Assembly (NCBI RefSeq): GCF_007990225.1 | Contig: NZ_BJWF01000002.1 | Coordinates: forward strand, 62,001-126,000 | Origin: Enterococcus villorum | GTDB lineage: Bacteria > Bacillota > Bacilli > Lactobacillales > Enterococcaceae | Length of the DNA: 64,000 nucleotides | Reading direction: 5' to 3' | Made by a program: the position numbers and the translations under genes | Shown: positions 11,140-19,640 of the stretch, piece after piece | Layout: each line of letters opens with the position of its first letter | Numbering within the stretch: the stretch's first letter is position 1 | The notes under the pieces: generated by a model | Database searches by the model: none | What the model was told of the DNA's origin: nothing | What the model saw: the letters and a program-made list of their open reading frames with translations, nothing else

Positions 11140-11268
11140 ATTGAAAAAAATTTTAATCAAACATTCGACATAACACCTGAAGTTAAATCGGCTGATTTAA
11201 CTTTCATCAGTTATCATGGGATGTCACTGGATGTTGATGACGTTTCTTTAACAGAGGTTGTCAAGTAG
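11140..11268 (+). pseudogene. Remnant of a secreted carbohydrate-binding-module protein
   Basis: A 42-codon open stretch between two in-frame stops, with no start codon or ribosome site, reads like the last strands of a CBM4_9-type jelly-roll: FDITPEVKSADLTF, then SLDVDDVSLTEV before TAG at 11266. The spacing of F-x-x-x-P...(D)DVSL resembles the CBM in the LPXTG protein at 21317-22663 (EFTFVTPEEENTYAIRF...YFDNIQAT). I infer a decayed 3' end of a related surface protein or glycoside hydrolase. The stretch is short, so chance resemblance is possible. Confidence 0.4.
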
Positions 11269-11352
11269 TGTTATTTTTTATTTGTTAGAAAAAAGGAATG
11301 AAATAAAAAACGTAGAGATTATACTACTTTTAAATAATACATATAAGGAAAG

Positions 11353-11390
11353 AAAGGGATAAAATCAATCGTCATTGATTTTATCCCTTT
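11353..11390. terminator. Perfect 17-bp hairpin, possible bidirectional terminator or palindromic element
   Basis: Positions 11353-11369 and 11374-11390 are perfect reverse complements around a 4-nt loop CGTC. The outer arm is AAAGGG/CCCTTT with no long T run, so it is not a classical terminator. Between it and the gene at 11755 (11391-11754) I see only AT-rich sequence and no gene. Confidence 0.5.
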
Positions 11391-11754
11391 AGTTATATCA
11401 AAAATTTTTTGGAATACTTTGAAATTTTTCTATAAATTTAGATTTTCTTGCTTTCGTATCTTGTTACATTTGATGCAGAATAAAGTGAAAACACTTGATA
11501 ACTAGAGTGTCATTATTTGGTGCAATAATGAATCCTATTTTTTTATTTATAGTTACCATAAGTTCTTTTTTATAATCTTTTCAATCGACATGCTCTTTGT
11601 TATTGAGAAAATATAAGTTAACTATTTTTAGTAAATGAATAGGCTCTCTCTTCTTTTTTCTTTTTTTCTAAAAAAAAGTTCTTATAGGATCAAAAGATAT
11701 GATTAAAATTAAATAACTAGGAAGATGTCTTTTAAAATAGAAAGGATGAAAAAA

Positions 11755-12882
11755 GTGCCAAAAGAAAGAGTAGATTATGATAAAGCCATAGAAATGTATG
11801 ATAAGCATAATGATTGGAAAATTGTCAAAAACTATTTAAGGCTGAGGAGCCATGAATTGGAAAAAATAAAAGACCAATATCTTATTAAACAAATCCAGAA
11901 AGGTATACCGGCATATCTTATCGCACGTGACAACGATATATCTTACAGATTGGTTTTAAAAAAAAGGAAATTATATATCGCGCGTCAACTATTCAATGGG
12001 GTGTCTGAATATGAATTGACCGATCAGCTGAAAGTGAAAGTGAAAGAAATTGAGAACGCTTGTTATGATTATATCAAGAAAACACTTAAATATAAAACTA
12101 TGATTCCTGAATTTATTCGTGAAACGACTAAACTTATGAGATGCAAAAAATCAGACATTTTGGAAAGCTATATTGTCGGTGCATTAAAAGAAGAGAAAAG
12201 TATTCATGAAATATCCAAGGTGCTTCAGATGGAGGAAGATAAAATTGTCAAAATTAGAAAAAATTATGCGAAAAAAAAAATAGAAAGAGGCTTCCCTATT
12301 TTAAGGATACATACAGAACTTCAACAGGATCTGGAAAGTGCTCCTGGATTTCGTGATGCTTGTATCATCTATGAGCTTAAAAAAAATCATAATCAAGCTC
12401 ATTTATATTTACAAAAAGATAACCCAAGTGAAATTTCGCTAAACAATAAAAATGAAAAGTTCATTTTAAAAAAATTTGGTGTGTCTATAGAAGAATTGAG
12501 AGTACTGTTGTTTAATTACATAGAAAGAGAAAGGAAAAAGGGAAAACAACTGACTCTCATTGCTAAAGAATTTGATTTTGCTGTGAATGAACAAGGTAAA
12601 TTTGTATACGACGAAACAATAAAAAAAGACATTAATCCTCCTAATAAAGAAGCAGGTACTTCAACTATGAGTATCTTTCAGCATGTAGAAAGACAAAAGA
12701 GACCTTCAGTCATAGTAAGTGAATATTGTCCTTTACAACCTATATCAAAAAAGGGACGTTTAGAAGCAATCACTGAAAAAGCGCAACAGAGAAGCCAAGA
12801 CAGCATTATGCTTGCTTTGAAAGAAAGATGCCAATCGCTGCAAAAATTAACAGGGGAGAATACTTTTATTTCAAAAGAATGA
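11755..12882 (+). CDS. Unrecognised protein with tandem ~32-residue HTH-like repeats
   Basis: I do not recognise this family. From the GTG at 11755 (AAAGG at 11741-11745, spacing 9) the product is 375 aa; an in-frame ATG at 11725 adds 10 residues but its ribosome site is too close. Residues about 19-274 fall into eight units of 31-33 residues: 19-50, 51-82, 83-114, 115-147, 148-179, 180-211, 212-242, 243-274. The clearest units begin G(I/V)(P/S)xxx(I/L)(A/T/S) and end with Yxx(K/R)...G, for example IPAYLIARDNDISYRLVL and KSIHEISKVLQMEEDKIV. This spacing recalls the helix-turn-helix of resolvase or sigma-4 type. The protein is very basic. A tail of about 100 residues is polar and lacks repeats. 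No signal peptide or membrane segment. It stands alone in an AT-rich accessory gap. DNA or RNA binding is inference. Confidence 0.75.
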   Translation: MPKERVDYDKAIEMYDKHNDWKIVKNYLRLRSHELEKIKDQYLIKQIQKGIPAYLIARDNDISYRLVLKKRKLYIARQLFNGVSEYELTDQLKVKVKEIENACYDYIKKTLKYKTMIPEFIRETTKLMRCKKSDILESYIVGALKEEKSIHEISKVLQMEEDKIVKIRKNYAKKKIERGFPILRIHTELQQDLESAPGFRDACIIYELKKNHNQAHLYLQKDNPSEISLNNKNEKFILKKFGVSIEELRVLLFNYIERERKKGKQLTLIAKEFDFAVNEQGKFVYDETIKKDINPPNKEAGTSTMSIFQHVERQKRPSVIVSEYCPLQPISKKGRLEAITEKAQQRSQDSIMLALKERCQSLQKLTGENTFISKE

Positions 12883-12960
12883 CGGAAAATGAAAGATGAA
12901 AATAGCGATGTCGGAAGAAGTTTTTTTAAATCTTAGAAAGAGTGATCAAAGGAAAAAGTA

Positions 12961-13003
12961 AAAAATTGACGCTTCTCATACGCCGAGAAACGTCAATTTT
13001 TTT
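12961..13003. terminator. Bidirectional terminator between convergent genes
   Basis: AAATTGACG and TTCTC pair with GAGAA and CGTCAATTT, with A-rich and T-rich flanks on the two sides. It serves the repeat-protein gene (plus) and the DsbA-like gene (minus). Confidence 0.85.
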
Positions 13004-13008
13004 CTGTA

Positions 13009-13527
13009 TTATTCCTTGATATAGGAAGATAAAGTTGTTTCTTGAATGGACTCATCGAAAATATGGCCATCTAAAATGACAGTTGGGACGAAACGGATAT
13101 TTGCTTCTTTGGCTTCATCTATAATGATTTGTGAAAGTTGTGCGTCCTTTTGGAAAGTTAACCCCAATTTATTTTTGGCATAATCTGCGACTTCTGTTAA
13201 GGACAGATTTTTCCATTCATCTTGACAATCGAAAACTTTTTTTATTTCTATGAGTGCTTTTTCTGGGGCTGATACAGAAATATGATGGTGCATAACATTT
13301 CCTCGTTGCAAACTTTCTTTTTCTTTATCAAAAAGTTTGATTACTCGCTGTACTTGACCTGCTTTTACTGCTTCTTCTAGTAATTCGTAAGATTCATTAA
13401 ACCATTGGCGACAATAAGGGCACGCTAAATTGATAAATTCAGCCATTTTTTTAGGAGCATCGGGATCTCCGTACAATATTCCGTTTTTTGTATTTGTTTT
13501 TTCTGCGTTAATGATTGTTATATCCAT
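13009..13527 (-). CDS. DsbA-like thioredoxin-fold protein
   Basis: A 172-aa thioredoxin-fold protein of the DsbA / thioredoxin_4 type. The redox motif CPYC is at residues 36-39 (LACPYCRQWF) and the cis-proline loop is RFVPTVIL near residue 150, with an inserted helical domain between. No signal peptide, so it is probably cytoplasmic, which fits the Firmicute relatives of this small family. The start has an AGAGGTG site about 8 nt upstream. It is transcribed away from nifJ, with which it shares a 190-nt gap. A role in thiol redox control near an oxygen-sensitive enzyme is only a suggestion from position. Confidence 0.85.
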   Translation of the reverse strand: MDITIINAEKTNTKNGILYGDPDAPKKMAEFINLACPYCRQWFNESYELLEEAVKAGQVQRVIKLFDKEKESLQRGNVMHHHISVSAPEKALIEIKKVFDCQDEWKNLSLTEVADYAKNKLGLTFQKDAQLSQIIIDEAKEANIRFVPTVILDGHIFDESIQETTLSSYIKE

Positions 13528-13670
13528 TCTTAAACACCTCTTTCATTTATTGTTATTGTAATCATTTTTTTTAGAAAATCCTAGCTTTTTGTTTATTAGA
13601 GTGAGTAATTTCTTTATGGAGTCCTGTGAAGTGATTTGTAAAATATGTGGGTTTTCTACTATTTTTACGT

Positions 13671-13676
13671 TATAAT
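13671..13676 (+). promoter_or_regulatory. -10 element of nifJ
   Basis: TATAAT at 13671-13676 lies about 42 nt before the nifJ start. No good -35 is seen at the expected distance. Confidence 0.4.
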
Positions 13677-13717
13677 AGGAAAGATGTTTGAGAGAGTTTG
13701 AACAAGGATGATGATAA

Positions 13718-16700
13718 ATGAGAAAAATGAAAACAATGGATGGAAACACAGCAGCAGCTTATATTTCTTATGCGTTTACGGAACTCGCTGCCATCTATCC
13801 CATTACACCCAGCTCAACGATGGCAGAATTGGTGGATCAGTGGTCAGCCAGTGGAAAGAAAAATCTCTTTGGTGAGCCCGTAAAAGTCGTAGAAATGCAA
13901 TCGGAAGCTGGAGCTGCTGGTGTAGTACACGGTTCTTTAAAAACAGGGGCATTGACAACGACTTATACAGCTTCACAAGGGTTACTTTTGATGATCCCTA
14001 ATATGTATAAAATCGCTGGGGAATTACTACCGAGTGTTTTTCATGTGGCTAGTAGAGCAGTCACAACCAATGCCTTAAACATTTTTGGTGACCATGGGGA
14101 TGTAATGGCAACCAGACAAACCGGTTTTGCGATGCTATCAGAAAGCAGTGTCCAAGAGGTGATGGATTTAGCACCTGTGGCACATCTAGCTTCGATTGAG
14201 GCAGAGATTCCTTTTTTAAATTTTTTTGATGGATTTCGAACAAGCCACGAAATTCAAAAAATTGAAGTATTGGCATACGAGGAATTAGCTCCTCTTATTA
14301 ATCAAGAAAAATTAGCAGTTTTTAGAAAACGAGGAATGAACCCAAATCATCCAACGGTTAGTGGCACCAATCAAAATCCTGATATCCACTTTCAACAAAG
14401 AGAGACGATTAATTCATACTATGAGCGCCTGCCTAAAATCGTCCAAAAATACATGGCAAAAATTAACGAGTTACGTGGAACGTCTTATGATCTTGTCACG
14501 TATCATGGTGCACCAGATGCCACAGAAGTTATTGTGTCGATGGGATCAGTCGCTCAAACGATTGAACAAACAGTGGATTATTTAAATGCAAATGGACAGA
14601 AAGTTGGTTTTTTGAATATCCATCTCTATCGGCCTTTTCCTGTAGAAACCCTGCTTCGCCAATTACCTTTAACAACGAAATCAATTGCTGTGCTGGATCG
14701 AAGTAAAGAACCGGGAGCCGGTGGCGAACCTCTGCTTTTAGACGTTCAAAATGCTCTATATGATGCTGGCATTCGACCAAAAGTAATTGGTGGGCGTTAT
14801 GGATTAGGTTCAAAAGATGTTACACCAGATCAAATCGTTTCTGTCTTTGACGAATTGAAAAAAGAAGAACATATAATGAAAAAACGATTTACGATAGGGA
14901 TCATAGATGATGTCACTCATCAGTCCCTTGAAGCGCGCCCAATATTAGATTTAACTAGTGCCGATACTTATCAAGCAAAGTTCTGGGGATTTGGTTCGGA
15001 TGGAACTGTTGGAGCAAACAAATCAGCGATCAAAATCATTGGCAATCACACAGAAAAATATGCGCAAGGTTATTTTTATTATGACTCGAAAAAATCTGGT
15101 GGGTTAACCATCTCTCATCTTCGCTTTGGTGATACGCCGATTCGTTCGACTTATTTAGTTGAACATGCGGACTTTGTTGCCTGTCATAAGCCTGCTTATT
15201 TACACAGTTATGACTTGGTAAAAGGATTGAAAAAAGGTGGGACCTTTTTATTAAATACCTTGTGGACAGATGAGCAACTGGAAACACATTTACCTATACG
15301 TTTAAAAAAATATTTAGCAGAAAATAATATCCAATTTTATACGATCAATGCGATGAAATTAGCTCAAGAAGTCGGGCTAGGACGACGCATCAACACAGCG
15401 ATGCAAACAGCCTTTTTCAAATTAGCAAATATCATGCCTTTTGAAGAAGTCGTCCCCCTTTTAAAGGAAGAAGCAGTAAAAAGTTATGGTCATAAATCAA
15501 TGAAGGTTGTGGAAAAAAATTGCCTAGCGATTGATCGGACAATTGAATTGCTTCATAAAGTTGACGTACCAGAACATTGGCGGGCATTAGAAGTACCAAA
15601 AAGAGAAGAAAAGGCACAATCTAGTTATGTTGAAGAAATTTTAGCACCCATAAATGCGCAAGAAGGCAATCATTTATCGGTAGGAACTTTGGTCGCAAAC
15701 CAGATGACCACTGGAGAAATGCCTTTGGGTACATCTTCTTTTGAAAAACGTGGGATAGCTTTAGAAGTGCCAGAATGGATCAGTGATCGTTGCACCATGT
15801 GTAATGAATGTGCTTTTGTTTGCCCACATGCCGCCATCCGTCCGTTTTTAGCAGATGAAGAAGAAATGACAGAGGCGCCCGAAGGATTTATTGTTCGAGA
15901 GATGAGAGGACCAGATGGATTAAAATATCGTATTCAAGTTTCCGTTGAAGATTGTACTGGCTGTGGCTTATGTGTAGAAGCTTGTCCAGCAAAAGAGAAA
16001 GCACTAGTGATGAAGCCATATGAAGAACAAAAAGAACAAGCTATTAATTGGGCGTTTGCCATGACGTTAAAACAAAAAGAAAATCCGCTAAAAGGGAAAA
16101 ATACGGTGTTATCAACTCAGTTCAATCAACCATTACTTGAGTTTTCTGGTGCTTGTTCTGGTTGTGGGGAAACCCCATATGTGAAATTGCTGACACAAAT
16201 GTTTGGTGATCGCATGATGATTGCTAATGCAACAGGTTGTTCTTCCATTTGGGGAGGGGCATCTCCCGCATCACCATTTACTACTAATGCTTGTGGCCAA
16301 GGCCCAGCTTGGTCTAATTCCTTGTTAGAAGACAATGCTGAATTTGGCTATGGGATGTTATTAGCTGCGCAGACTCGCCGTGAAGCTTTGGCAAATGCGG
16401 TTCGAAAAATTATGTCAGTTGTTTCCAACAATTTACGAGAGTTAATGGACGATTGGTTAATCCACTTATTTGATAGCGAAGGTACCCAACAACGAGCGGC
16501 TAAACTCCAGTCTGCTATCGAAGCAGAAATTGATCAGGTACCAGCATTAATAGATATTCTTAAAGAAAAAGATATGTTTGTTAAAAACAGTCAGTGGATT
16601 ATTGGAGGAGATGGTTGGGCTTATGATATTGGCTTTGGTGGAATTGACCATGTGTTAGCGAGTGGCGCAGATGTCAATATTCTTGTATTGGATAACGAAG

Positions 16701-17374
16701 TATATTCGAACACTGGTGGTCAAATGTCTAAAGCGACTCCAGCTTCAGCCATTGCAAAATTTTCTGCAAGTGGTAAATATGCTTCGAAAAAGGATTTAGG
16801 CATGATGGCGATGACTTACGGCAATGTTTATGTCGCTCAAATTGCTTCTGGTGCTAATCAAATGCAAACGATCAAGGCGTTTGAAGAAGCAGAAAAATAC
16901 CCGGGACCGTCATTAATTATTGCCTATACTCCTTGTATCACACATGGATTGTTCGGTGGAATGAAAGAATCAATTAAAGAAGCAAAAGAAGCAGTTTCTT
17001 CTGGTTATTGGTCGCTTTATCGTTATAATCCAAGTTTAGTTGAAAAGAATAAGACACCAATGTTATTAGATTATAAAAAACCAGACTTCTCTACGATGCC
17101 CGATTTTATGCGTAAACAGGTACGCTTTTCGTCCTTAGAAAATGCAAATCCACAGTTAGCAGAAAAATTATTTGAAAAAACAGTGCATGATGCGAAAACT
17201 CGCTTTTACAATTATGCTTCATTAGCTGGACAACTGGATAAAATTAAAGCTAAGTTAGAACCTCAAACGGTTAAGGAAGAACTAATAAAAGTAAGAAAAG
17301 AGCGAAAGGTGGATGAGGAAGCTGTGTCACGCAGAGCAGCCCGACGAGCCAAACGCAAAGAAACGTCTAACTAA
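13718..17374 (+). CDS. nifJ: Pyruvate:flavodoxin/ferredoxin oxidoreductase
   Basis: A single-chain, 1218-aa PFOR that decarboxylates pyruvate with CoA to acetyl-CoA, passing electrons to flavodoxin or ferredoxin. Domains in order: N-terminal TPP pyrimidine-type domain (YPITPSSTMAE), transketolase C-like domain, gamma domain (about 415-600), a double [4Fe-4S] ferredoxin domain with CTMCNECAFVC from residue 692 and CTGCGLCVEAC from 746, and the TPP pyrophosphate domain with CSGCGETPY from 813 and later GGDGWAYDIGFGG. All expected cysteines are present, so it looks functional. AAGGA at 13704-13708 precedes the ATG. The C-terminus is short and basic (RRAARRAKRK). The enzyme is oxygen-labile, implying anaerobic pyruvate use beside PDH and PFL. 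Confidence 0.96.
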   Translation: MRKMKTMDGNTAAAYISYAFTELAAIYPITPSSTMAELVDQWSASGKKNLFGEPVKVVEMQSEAGAAGVVHGSLKTGALTTTYTASQGLLLMIPNMYKIAGELLPSVFHVASRAVTTNALNIFGDHGDVMATRQTGFAMLSESSVQEVMDLAPVAHLASIEAEIPFLNFFDGFRTSHEIQKIEVLAYEELAPLINQEKLAVFRKRGMNPNHPTVSGTNQNPDIHFQQRETINSYYERLPKIVQKYMAKINELRGTSYDLVTYHGAPDATEVIVSMGSVAQTIEQTVDYLNANGQKVGFLNIHLYRPFPVETLLRQLPLTTKSIAVLDRSKEPGAGGEPLLLDVQNALYDAGIRPKVIGGRYGLGSKDVTPDQIVSVFDELKKEEHIMKKRFTIGIIDDVTHQSLEARPILDLTSADTYQAKFWGFGSDGTVGANKSAIKIIGNHTEKYAQGYFYYDSKKSGGLTISHLRFGDTPIRSTYLVEHADFVACHKPAYLHSYDLVKGLKKGGTFLLNTLWTDEQLETHLPIRLKKYLAENNIQFYTINAMKLAQEVGLGRRINTAMQTAFFKLANIMPFEEVVPLLKEEAVKSYGHKSMKVVEKNCLAIDRTIELLHKVDVPEHWRALEVPKREEKAQSSYVEEILAPINAQEGNHLSVGTLVANQMTTGEMPLGTSSFEKRGIALEVPEWISDRCTMCNECAFVCPHAAIRPFLADEEEMTEAPEGFIVREMRGPDGLKYRIQVSVEDCTGCGLCVEACPAKEKALVMKPYEEQKEQAINWAFAMTLKQKENPLKGKNTVLSTQFNQPLLEFSGACSGCGETPYVKLLTQMFGDRMMIANATGCSSIWGGASPASPFTTNACGQGPAWSNSLLEDNAEFGYGMLLAAQTRREALANAVRKIMSVVSNNLRELMDDWLIHLFDSEGTQQRAAKLQSAIEAEIDQVPALIDILKEKDMFVKNSQWIIGGDGWAYDIGFGGIDHVLASGADVNILVLDNEVYSNTGGQMSKATPASAIAKFSASGKYASKKDLGMMAMTYGNVYVAQIASGANQMQTIKAFEEAEKYPGPSLIIAYTPCITHGLFGGMKESIKEAKEAVSSGYWSLYRYNPSLVEKNKTPMLLDYKKPDFSTMPDFMRKQVRFSSLENANPQLAEKLFEKTVHDAKTRFYNYASLAGQLDKIKAKLEPQTVKEELIKVRKERKVDEEAVSRRAARRAKRKETSN

Positions 17375-17533
17375 GAAACTGATGTTGTTAGAATTTTAAC
17401 ATACCGCACAATCGCTTACGGATGACAAAAAGAATCAAGAAATATAAATTTTGAAATTTGTGTAATTTTTCTGAAAAAAACTAGTATTTATATGAAAAAA
17501 GGTAGGTTGAATGGCCTCATATTTCCAAACATA

Positions 17534-17542
17534 TGATATACT
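17534..17542 (+). promoter_or_regulatory. Extended -10 promoter of cdaA-cdaR-glmM
   Basis: TGATATACT at 17534-17542 is an extended -10 about 36 nt before the cdaA ATG; no convincing -35. The rest of the 204-nt gap after nifJ holds no feature I can support. Confidence 0.45.
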
Positions 17543-17578
17543 TAAAAAGGAAATCTCAAAAGAGAAGAGAGGCTTTTT

Positions 17579-18466
17579 ATGTCATTTCAAATCGGGGAAC
17601 TTTTTAATTTAGAGTATTGGCAGCAAATGTTTTCCGGTGACTTATTTTCTCTGAATTTTTTGGTAAACATACTGGATATTTTAGTAGTATGGTATTTGGT
17701 TTACAAGCTAATACAACTACTAAGGGGGACGAAAGCAATCCAGTTGCTTAAAGGGGTTGCCATCTTCATTGTTATTCGTATTGTAGCTGAGTTGATCGGA
17801 CTACACACATTATCTTGGTTGATGAATCAGGTCATCACTTATGGAGTGATTGCGGCTATTGTCATTTTTCAACCAGAGATAAGACGCGGTCTTGAACATC
17901 TAGGCAGAAGTTCGCTTTTTAAACAGACGAAAAGTGAGCAACAAGAAGATGAGAAGATGATTTTGTCCTTTGATAAAGCCATTCAATATATGTCTAAACG
18001 TAAAATTGGTGCATTGATCACCATTGAACGGCACACTGGTTTAGATGAATATATTGAAACAGGAATTGCGCTTGATGCGGATATCACAGGTGAGTTGCTA
18101 ATCAATATTTTCATTCCTAATACACCACTTCATGATGGAGCAGTGATTGTAAAAAATGGAAAAATTGCAGTAGCAAGTGCGTATCTTCCGTTATCAGAAA
18201 GTATGTTAATTCCCAAAGAATTTGGAACTCGTCACCGAGCAGCTGTCGGTATTAGCGAGGTCAGCGATGCAATCACGATTGTTGTCTCAGAAGAAACAGG
18301 AGATGTTAGTATCACATTAGATAATCAGTTGATACCGGGACTATCTCAAGAAGAATATTTATCAATTTTACAAGAACAACTCATCATAGAAGAAAAAACG
18401 AAAAATAAAAAGAATGGACTTCAATCTTTCTTGGAGGCGATGACTAAGGGAGGGGATCGGAAGTGA
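17579..18466 (+). CDS. cdaA: Diadenylate cyclase CdaA
   Basis: CdaA makes the second messenger c-di-AMP from two ATP. The 295-aa protein has three N-terminal membrane helices (about residues 20-100) and a DAC domain with the catalytic motifs DGA (186-188, in LHDGAVIV) and RHR (218-220, in GTRHRAAVG). The start follows an AGAGAGG site. The stop overlaps the cdaR start as GTGA, and glmM follows, giving the conserved cdaA-cdaR-glmM order in which CdaR and GlmM modulate the cyclase. Links potassium and osmotic homeostasis to cell-wall precursor supply. Confidence 0.97.
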   Translation: MSFQIGELFNLEYWQQMFSGDLFSLNFLVNILDILVVWYLVYKLIQLLRGTKAIQLLKGVAIFIVIRIVAELIGLHTLSWLMNQVITYGVIAAIVIFQPEIRRGLEHLGRSSLFKQTKSEQQEDEKMILSFDKAIQYMSKRKIGALITIERHTGLDEYIETGIALDADITGELLINIFIPNTPLHDGAVIVKNGKIAVASAYLPLSESMLIPKEFGTRHRAAVGISEVSDAITIVVSEETGDVSITLDNQLIPGLSQEEYLSILQEQLIIEEKTKNKKNGLQSFLEAMTKGGDRK

Positions 18467-19617
18467 TCTCAAAAGAAAAACGTACGAGTATCTTGTACGG
18501 GTTTGTTGCGTTACTATTTAGTATCGTCCTTTATTTCAATGCCAATGGTCAATCCGTACAAAATACTCTATCTGGAAATGAGTCGTATACGCAAACCGCT
18601 TCCGATGTTCCGATCCAACTTTTGTACGACACTGACAAATACTATATTCATGGTTACGAGAACAAAGCCACTGTAAAGTTGTCTAGTGCTAATCGTATTC
18701 AGTTGATTAGTGAAGTAAATGGAGATACGCGTACCTTTAAGGTAACCGCTGATCTAACGGATCTTGGAGAAGGAACACATGAAGTTCCATTGAAAATAAA
18801 AAATCTAAGTAGTGCAGTCACCGCAAAGTTGCAACCAGAAACGATCACGGTTACAATTGAAAAGAAAGTGACGAAAGACTTTGATGTAAAAGTGGTTCTG
18901 CCATCAGAAACCACCCCGGCAGGTTATAGTTTGACTGAAACAGCAGCAAATCCAAGTAAAGTAACGATTACTACCGGTGATAAGACGTTGGCAGAAATTC
19001 ACCAAGTAGTGGCGAAAGTAACGCCTTCAATGGTGACAGATGATGGCATCAATAGTAATGTTGCTGTTCAAGCATTAAATCAAGCAGGAGAAGCTTTAAG
19101 CATCGTTTCTGATCCTGTTCACGTAAATATCTCTGCTGATGCAATTAAACCGACCAAATCTGTTCGATTATATGGAACGCAGCAAGGAATGCCAAGTAAT
19201 GGGATCAAGAGTTATGACTTTAAATTTTCAGAATTGGATGCTGAAATAACTGGTTCAAAAGACCAACTCGCACAAATTGGTGATAGTTTCCCTGTACCAA
19301 TTGATATATCAGGAATTACCCATCGAACGACAAGGACGATTGAAATTCCTGTTGAAGAAGGGATGAGTATTTCACCAAACTCAATCAGAGTGGAAATCAC
19401 ACCAGTTTTAGAAACATCAACAACTAGTTCTTCAACTAGTACAAATCAAAATTCAAACAATAGCAATGAAACAAGCACGAGTTTTTCGACATCAAGTTCG
19501 ACAACTCCACTTTCAACTACACAGTCAGAAAAAAAACAATCGTCTGACAGTGTAGATTCGAGCGAATCTACAACAGTAAGCACGCAAGAAAAGCAAACGA
19601 ATTCCTCGGAAAATTAA
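18463..19617 (+). CDS. cdaR: CdaR, YbbR-domain regulator of CdaA
   Basis: A 384-aa protein with one N-terminal membrane anchor (about residues 8-28) and extracytoplasmic YbbR-type repeats (about 45-315). It forms a membrane complex with CdaA and adjusts c-di-AMP synthesis. Start is GTG 18463, overlapping the cdaA stop and preceded by GGGAGGGG. The last 60-70 residues are a low-complexity Ser/Thr/Asn tail (for example TSSSTSTNQNSNNSNETS), typical of an exposed wall-spanning stalk and often variable in length between strains. Confidence 0.95.
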   Translation: MISKEKRTSILYGFVALLFSIVLYFNANGQSVQNTLSGNESYTQTASDVPIQLLYDTDKYYIHGYENKATVKLSSANRIQLISEVNGDTRTFKVTADLTDLGEGTHEVPLKIKNLSSAVTAKLQPETITVTIEKKVTKDFDVKVVLPSETTPAGYSLTETAANPSKVTITTGDKTLAEIHQVVAKVTPSMVTDDGINSNVAVQALNQAGEALSIVSDPVHVNISADAIKPTKSVRLYGTQQGMPSNGIKSYDFKFSELDAEITGSKDQLAQIGDSFPVPIDISGITHRTTRTIEIPVEEGMSISPNSIRVEITPVLETSTTSSSTSTNQNSNNSNETSTSFSTSSSTTPLSTTQSEKKQSSDSVDSSESTTVSTQEKQTNSSEN

Positions 19618-19640
19618 GTTAAAGGAGCAAATTTACAATT

